Made by a program: the position numbers and the translations under genes. 33,494 nucleotides of DNA, from contig CANLIF010000002.1 in assembly GCA_947491175.1 (NCBI GenBank), positions 1-33,494 on the forward strand, in the 5' to 3' direction. Positions 30,217 through 33,494 of the stretch are shown one piece after another. Each line of letters opens with the position of its first letter. Position 1 is the first letter of the stretch. The notes under the pieces were generated by a model that saw only the letters and a program-made list of their open reading frames with translations, searched no databases and was not told where the DNA came from. This DNA is from Actinomycetota bacterium. Its GTDB lineage: Bacteria > Actinomycetota > Actinomycetes > S36-B12 > UBA5976.

Positions 30217-32040
30217 ATGGCTAAAGCCGTAGGTATCGACCTGGGAACCACTAACTCGGTGGTCTCAGTACTTGAAGGTGGAGAACCCACCGTCATTGCA
30301 AACGCAGAAGGCGCACGCACTACACCCAGTGTTGTCGCATTCGCAAAGAATGGTGAAGTCCTGGTTGGCGAAGTTGCCAAGCGTCAGGCTGTCACAAACG
30401 TAGACCGTACGATCCGTTCCGTTAAGCGTCACATGGGTGACACTTCTTGGAATGTCGATATCGACGGCAAGAAATACAACGCTCAGGAAATTTCGGCCCG
30501 TATTTTGCAAAAGCTAAAGCGCGATGCTGAGGCTTACCTTGGTGACACCGTAACTGATGCAGTAATTACTGTTCCGGCTTACTTCAATGATGCCCAGCGC
30601 CAAGCAACTAAGGATGCTGGCCAGATCGCGGGTCTGAATGTATTGCGCATTGTCAACGAGCCAACTGCAGCAGCGCTTGCATATGGTTTGGACAAGGGCG
30701 ACAAAGACCAAACAATTTTGGTATTCGATCTTGGTGGTGGCACGTTCGACGTTTCACTTCTTGAAATTGGCGAAGGCATCGTGGAAGTTAAAGCTACAAG
30801 TGGCGATAACAACCTCGGTGGCGATGACTGGGATCAGCGCGTAGTTGATCACTTAGTCACCCAGTTTAAAAATTCAAATGGTGTTGATTTGTCAGCAGAC
30901 AAAGTTGCATTGCAACGTCTGCGCGAAGCAGCGGAAAAAGCGAAGATTGAACTTTCTTCATCGCAATCAGCCGCAATCAACTTGCCTTACATCACAGCAT
31001 CTGATGCCGGTCCACTTCACCTTGACGAAACTCTGACTCGTGCAGATTTCCAAAAGATGACAGCGGATCTAATTGATCGGACTAAGACACCTTTCAACCA
31101 GGTAATCAAAGACGCCGGCGTTAAAGTTGCCGACATCGATCACGTAGTTCTTGTTGGCGGTTCAACTCGTATGCCAGCTGTAACCGATTTGGTTAAGGAA
31201 CTTACCGGTGGACGCGAACCTAACAAGGGCGTTAACCCTGACGAAGTAGTTGCCGTAGGCGCTGCGCTTCAGGCCGGCGTACTTAAGGGTGAAGTTAAGG
31301 ATGTTCTGCTACTTGATGTGACACCACTATCACTTGGTATCGAAACCAAGGGTGGTCTCATGACCAAGATGATCGAACGTAACACCACGATCCCAACAAA
31401 GCGCTCGGAGATCTTCACAACTGCTGAAGATAACCAGCCATCTGTTTTGATTCAGGTATTCCAAGGCGAGCGAGAAATGGCGGCTTACAACAAGAAGCTT
31501 GGAACTTTCGAGCTAACTGGCTTGCCACCAGCGCCACGCAACATTCCACAGATTGAAGTTGCCTTCGACATCGATGCCAACGGTATCGTGCACGTTTCAG
31601 CCAAGGATCTTGGAACTGGCAAAGAACAGTCCATGACTATCACGGGCGGTGGAGCTCTTTCTAAGGAAGAGATCGATCGCATGATGGCCGACGCAGAATC
31701 ACATGCTGAAGAAGATCGTCAGCGTCGCGAAGAAGCTGAAGTTCGTAACCAAGCGGAGTCATTGGTCTTCCAGACCGAGAAGTTCCTCGAGGAAAGCGGC
31801 GACAAAGTTCCAGCAGATGCCAAGGCAAATGTTGATGAACCGCTAGCTGAACTAAAGGCTGCTATTGCTGGCGACAACATCGAAGCCATCAAGGCTGCGG
31901 TGGAAAAGGTTGCAAGTGCATCTCAGGCTTTGGGTGCTGCGTTATACGCAAACACTCAAGGCGAGGATGGCGAAGCAACTGCCGAAGGCGATGACGACGT
32001 AGTCGATGCCGAAATCGTGGATGAGAACGAAAAGGTATGA
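30217..32040 (+). CDS. dnaK: Chaperone DnaK (Hsp70)
   Basis: 607 residues from the ATG at 30217, with GGAGG six bases upstream; an in-frame ATG at 30181 lacks a site and would add 12 residues. The ATPase domain starts with the classical KAVGIDLGTTNSVVSVLEGG and contains VFDLGGGTFDVSLLEIG and VGGSTRMPAV. The substrate-binding domain includes LLDVTPLSLGIETKGG and MERN-like MIERNTTIPT, and the C-terminus is short, Asp/Glu-rich, and ends VDAEIVDENEKV. ATP-dependent folding in the cytoplasm with GrpE and DnaJ. Its TGA overlaps the grpE ATG (ATGA). Confidence 0.97.
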   Translation: MAKAVGIDLGTTNSVVSVLEGGEPTVIANAEGARTTPSVVAFAKNGEVLVGEVAKRQAVTNVDRTIRSVKRHMGDTSWNVDIDGKKYNAQEISARILQKLKRDAEAYLGDTVTDAVITVPAYFNDAQRQATKDAGQIAGLNVLRIVNEPTAAALAYGLDKGDKDQTILVFDLGGGTFDVSLLEIGEGIVEVKATSGDNNLGGDDWDQRVVDHLVTQFKNSNGVDLSADKVALQRLREAAEKAKIELSSSQSAAINLPYITASDAGPLHLDETLTRADFQKMTADLIDRTKTPFNQVIKDAGVKVADIDHVVLVGGSTRMPAVTDLVKELTGGREPNKGVNPDEVVAVGAALQAGVLKGEVKDVLLLDVTPLSLGIETKGGLMTKMIERNTTIPTKRSEIFTTAEDNQPSVLIQVFQGEREMAAYNKKLGTFELTGLPPAPRNIPQIEVAFDIDANGIVHVSAKDLGTGKEQSMTITGGGALSKEEIDRMMADAESHAEEDRQRREEAEVRNQAESLVFQTEKFLEESGDKVPADAKANVDEPLAELKAAIAGDNIEAIKAAVEKVASASQALGAALYANTQGEDGEATAEGDDDVVDAEIVDENEKV

Positions 32041-32609
32041 GTGACAACGACCCAGGCGTAAACCAGGCCGAGGGCGTAAAGATCACAGATAAGCGCAAGC
32101 TTGATCCAGAAACTGGAGCTCCTCGCGCATCAGATGCGCAGGAGGCTCCAGTTTCCGATCTTGATGTTGCAAGTGATCCAGTCGATCCAGTCGTGGAACT
32201 TACCGCCGACCTGCAACGTCTCCAAGCTGAGTTCGCTAACTATCGCAAGCGCGTAGAACGCGATCGTGAAACCACTCGCGACTTAGTTGTTTCAAACACG
32301 CTCACTGAATTGCTACCTGTAATTGATGACATCGGTCGCGCTCGTACCCATGGTGAACTCGAAGGTGCCTTCAAAAGTGTTGGTGAAGCGCTTGAGTCAA
32401 CAATTACTCGATTGGGCCTAAAGCCTTTTGGCGCTCCCGGTGATGCATTTGATCCAACTAAGCATGAGGCGATTTCGCATGAATATAGTGCGGAAGTTTC
32501 AACCTCAACTTGCATGAATGTTTTCCAACCAGGCTACGAATTCAATGGACGAATTATTCGTGCTGCGATAGTTAGTGTTGCAGACCCAGAAACTGCAAAC
32601 GCTGAATAA
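32037..32609 (+). CDS. grpE: Nucleotide exchange factor GrpE
   Basis: 190 residues, start overlapping the dnaK stop. A disordered acidic N-terminus (1-55) is followed by the long coiled-coil helix (LTADLQRLQAEFANYRKRVERDRE) and the head domain LGLKPFGAPGDAFDPTKHEAISHEYS, ending CMNVFQPGYEFNGRIIRAAIVSVA. These are the normal GrpE landmarks (FDPxxHEA, GYxxxGRxIRxAxVxV). It releases ADP from DnaK. dnaJ starts 41 bases later. Confidence 0.95.
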   Translation: MSDNDPGVNQAEGVKITDKRKLDPETGAPRASDAQEAPVSDLDVASDPVDPVVELTADLQRLQAEFANYRKRVERDRETTRDLVVSNTLTELLPVIDDIGRARTHGELEGAFKSVGEALESTITRLGLKPFGAPGDAFDPTKHEAISHEYSAEVSTSTCMNVFQPGYEFNGRIIRAAIVSVADPETANAE

Positions 32610-32650
32610 CTAATTTCTAAAGCAACGTTAAGCACCGGAAAGGAGACGCT

Positions 32651-33494
32651 ATGAGTGCAAAAGACATGTACGAAAAGGATTACTACAAAATCCTTGGCGT
32701 CGCCAAAGATGCTGATGCGGCAACTATCAAAAAGGCTTACCGAAAGTTAGCTAAAGATCTGCACCCAGATACAAATGCTGGGGACAAAAAGATCGAAGAC
32801 AAATTCAAGGCCGTCAGCGAAGCCTATGACGTAGTTTCTGATCCAAAACGAAGAGCTGAATATGATGAAGCTCAACGTTATGGTGCTCGTGGACCAATGG
32901 GTGGCGGTCGCCGAACCCCTGGCGGACCAGGTGGATTCCCAGGTGGCAGAAATCCAAGTCCTGAAGATTTATTTGGCGGCGGAGATTTGTCAGATATTTT
33001 TGGTGGCCTTTTTGGCGGCGGTGGCCGTCAGCGCGGACCACGTAAAGGCGCCGACTTAGAAACTTCAGTGACGATAAGTTTCGAAGACTCAATTCATGGT
33101 GTGACAATGCCACTCCGATTAAGTACCGGCAACGTATCTGCGCGAATCCCAGCTGGCGTAAAGAATGATCAGCGTATTCGTCTCAAAGGTAAAGGCCAAG
33201 CTGGCGAACCGGGTGCGCCGGCTGGCGACTTGTTTATTAATGTTGCAGTCTCTTCGCACCCAGTATTTGGCCGCGATGGCGATAACTTAACCGTGATGGT
33301 TCCAATTCGTTTTGATGAGGCTGTCAATGGCGCCGACATTAAGGTTCCTGTCCTAGATGGACCAACAGTAACAATTCGGATTCCAGCAGGAACAAAAACT
33401 GGAGCGAAATTCCGAGCACGTGGCAAAGGCGTAGTTCGTCCAGAAAAATCTGGCGACTTAATCGTTTCTGTGGACATAGCAGTACCTAAAGACC
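32651..33494 (+). CDS. dnaJ: DnaJ-family cochaperone without zinc finger (partial, 3' end outside window)
   Basis: 281 residues visible from the ATG at 32651 with AAAGGAGA upstream. J domain (about 9-75) with HPD at 38-40, then a Gly-rich linker (80-130). The first C-terminal domain starts at RKGADLETSVTISFED and reaches MPLRLS at about 153-158, where class A DnaJ would have four CxxCxGxG repeats. Instead it goes directly to STGNVSARIPAGVKNDQRI, so the zinc finger is missing in frame with no cysteines in the visible protein. The rest (GEPGAPAGDLFINV, HPVFGRDGDNLTV, KVPVLDGPTVTIRIPAGT) is normal, and there is no frame break. Functionally this is a class B J protein sitting in the canonical dnaK operon. 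Confidence 0.93.
   Translation, partial: MSAKDMYEKDYYKILGVAKDADAATIKKAYRKLAKDLHPDTNAGDKKIEDKFKAVSEAYDVVSDPKRRAEYDEAQRYGARGPMGGGRRTPGGPGGFPGGRNPSPEDLFGGGDLSDIFGGLFGGGGRQRGPRKGADLETSVTISFEDSIHGVTMPLRLSTGNVSARIPAGVKNDQRIRLKGKGQAGEPGAPAGDLFINVAVSSHPVFGRDGDNLTVMVPIRFDEAVNGADIKVPVLDGPTVTIRIPAGTKTGAKFRARGKGVVRPEKSGDLIVSVDIAVPKD

Noticed and set aside
33110..33150. Frameshift as the reason for the missing DnaJ zinc finger
   Set aside because: The reading frame is continuous and family-like on both sides of the junction, so it is an in-frame absence.
1..33494. CRISPR arrays, insertion sequences, toxin-antitoxin or restriction genes
   Set aside because: No regularly spaced repeats, transposase motifs or defence-related domains were seen on either strand.

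Overview
The window (about 46% GC by eye) looks like a chromosomal stretch of a low-GC actinobacterium. The best clues are a dnaK-grpE-dnaJ operon behind an HspR-type (HAIR) inverted repeat, an actinobacterial ECF sigma/anti-sigma pair, a stand-alone short prepilin peptidase, dense gene packing with 4-base start/stop overlaps, and frequent GTG starts. Freshwater Nanopelagicales (acI) would fit these traits, but that placement is inference. I see no phage genes, insertion sequences or CRISPR.

Layout. 1-3241: a partial lipoprotein alpha/beta hydrolase and an Old-Yellow-type flavoenzyme resembling N-methylproline demethylase, both on the minus strand. A 454-base gap follows, holding a tRNA-like gene with an abnormal anticodon loop, two hairpins with identical loops, and a partial copy of the tRNA read in the antisense sense. 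3242-6540: a small membrane-anchored protein, a repeat-built polytopic membrane protein (DUF5671-like), a small SDR and a type IV prepilin peptidase. 6530-9542: an acyl-CoA dehydrogenase translationally coupled to an APH-like kinase (a split version of ACAD10/11), with a divergent GntR regulator. 9549-12440: a racemase, DadA and SDR operon, probably for D-amino-acid oxidation. 12477-17197: a complete branched-chain 2-oxoacid dehydrogenase operon (E1alpha, E1beta, E2, E3), followed by a HisD-family dehydrogenase and a strong terminator. 18592-23027: Kup potassium transporter, a class-C beta-lactamase-like hydrolase and an MpaB-family oxygenase. 23020-25057: a divergent anti-sigma-like membrane protein and ECF sigma factor. 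25058-30037: a compact six-gene minus-strand operon (zinc ADH, MalY/PatB lyase, VOC protein, MGMT, second zinc ADH, SDR). 30120-33494: the dnaK heat-shock operon, running off the right edge inside dnaJ.

The metabolic genes centre on amino-acid and acyl-CoA catabolism: racemization and oxidation of amino acids gives 2-oxoacids, BCKDH turns branched ones into acyl-CoAs, and acyl-CoA dehydrogenase plus kinase handles acyl or hydroxyacyl-CoAs. The items most worth a second look are: (1) the tRNA-like gene and its antisense partial copy with twin hairpins; (2) the same two-block promoter motif with identical spacing on both strands between sigma factor and anti-sigma; (3) a DnaJ with its zinc finger cleanly missing inside the canonical operon; and (4) a dnaK leader in which the HspR operator shares bases with a long-range RNA stem.
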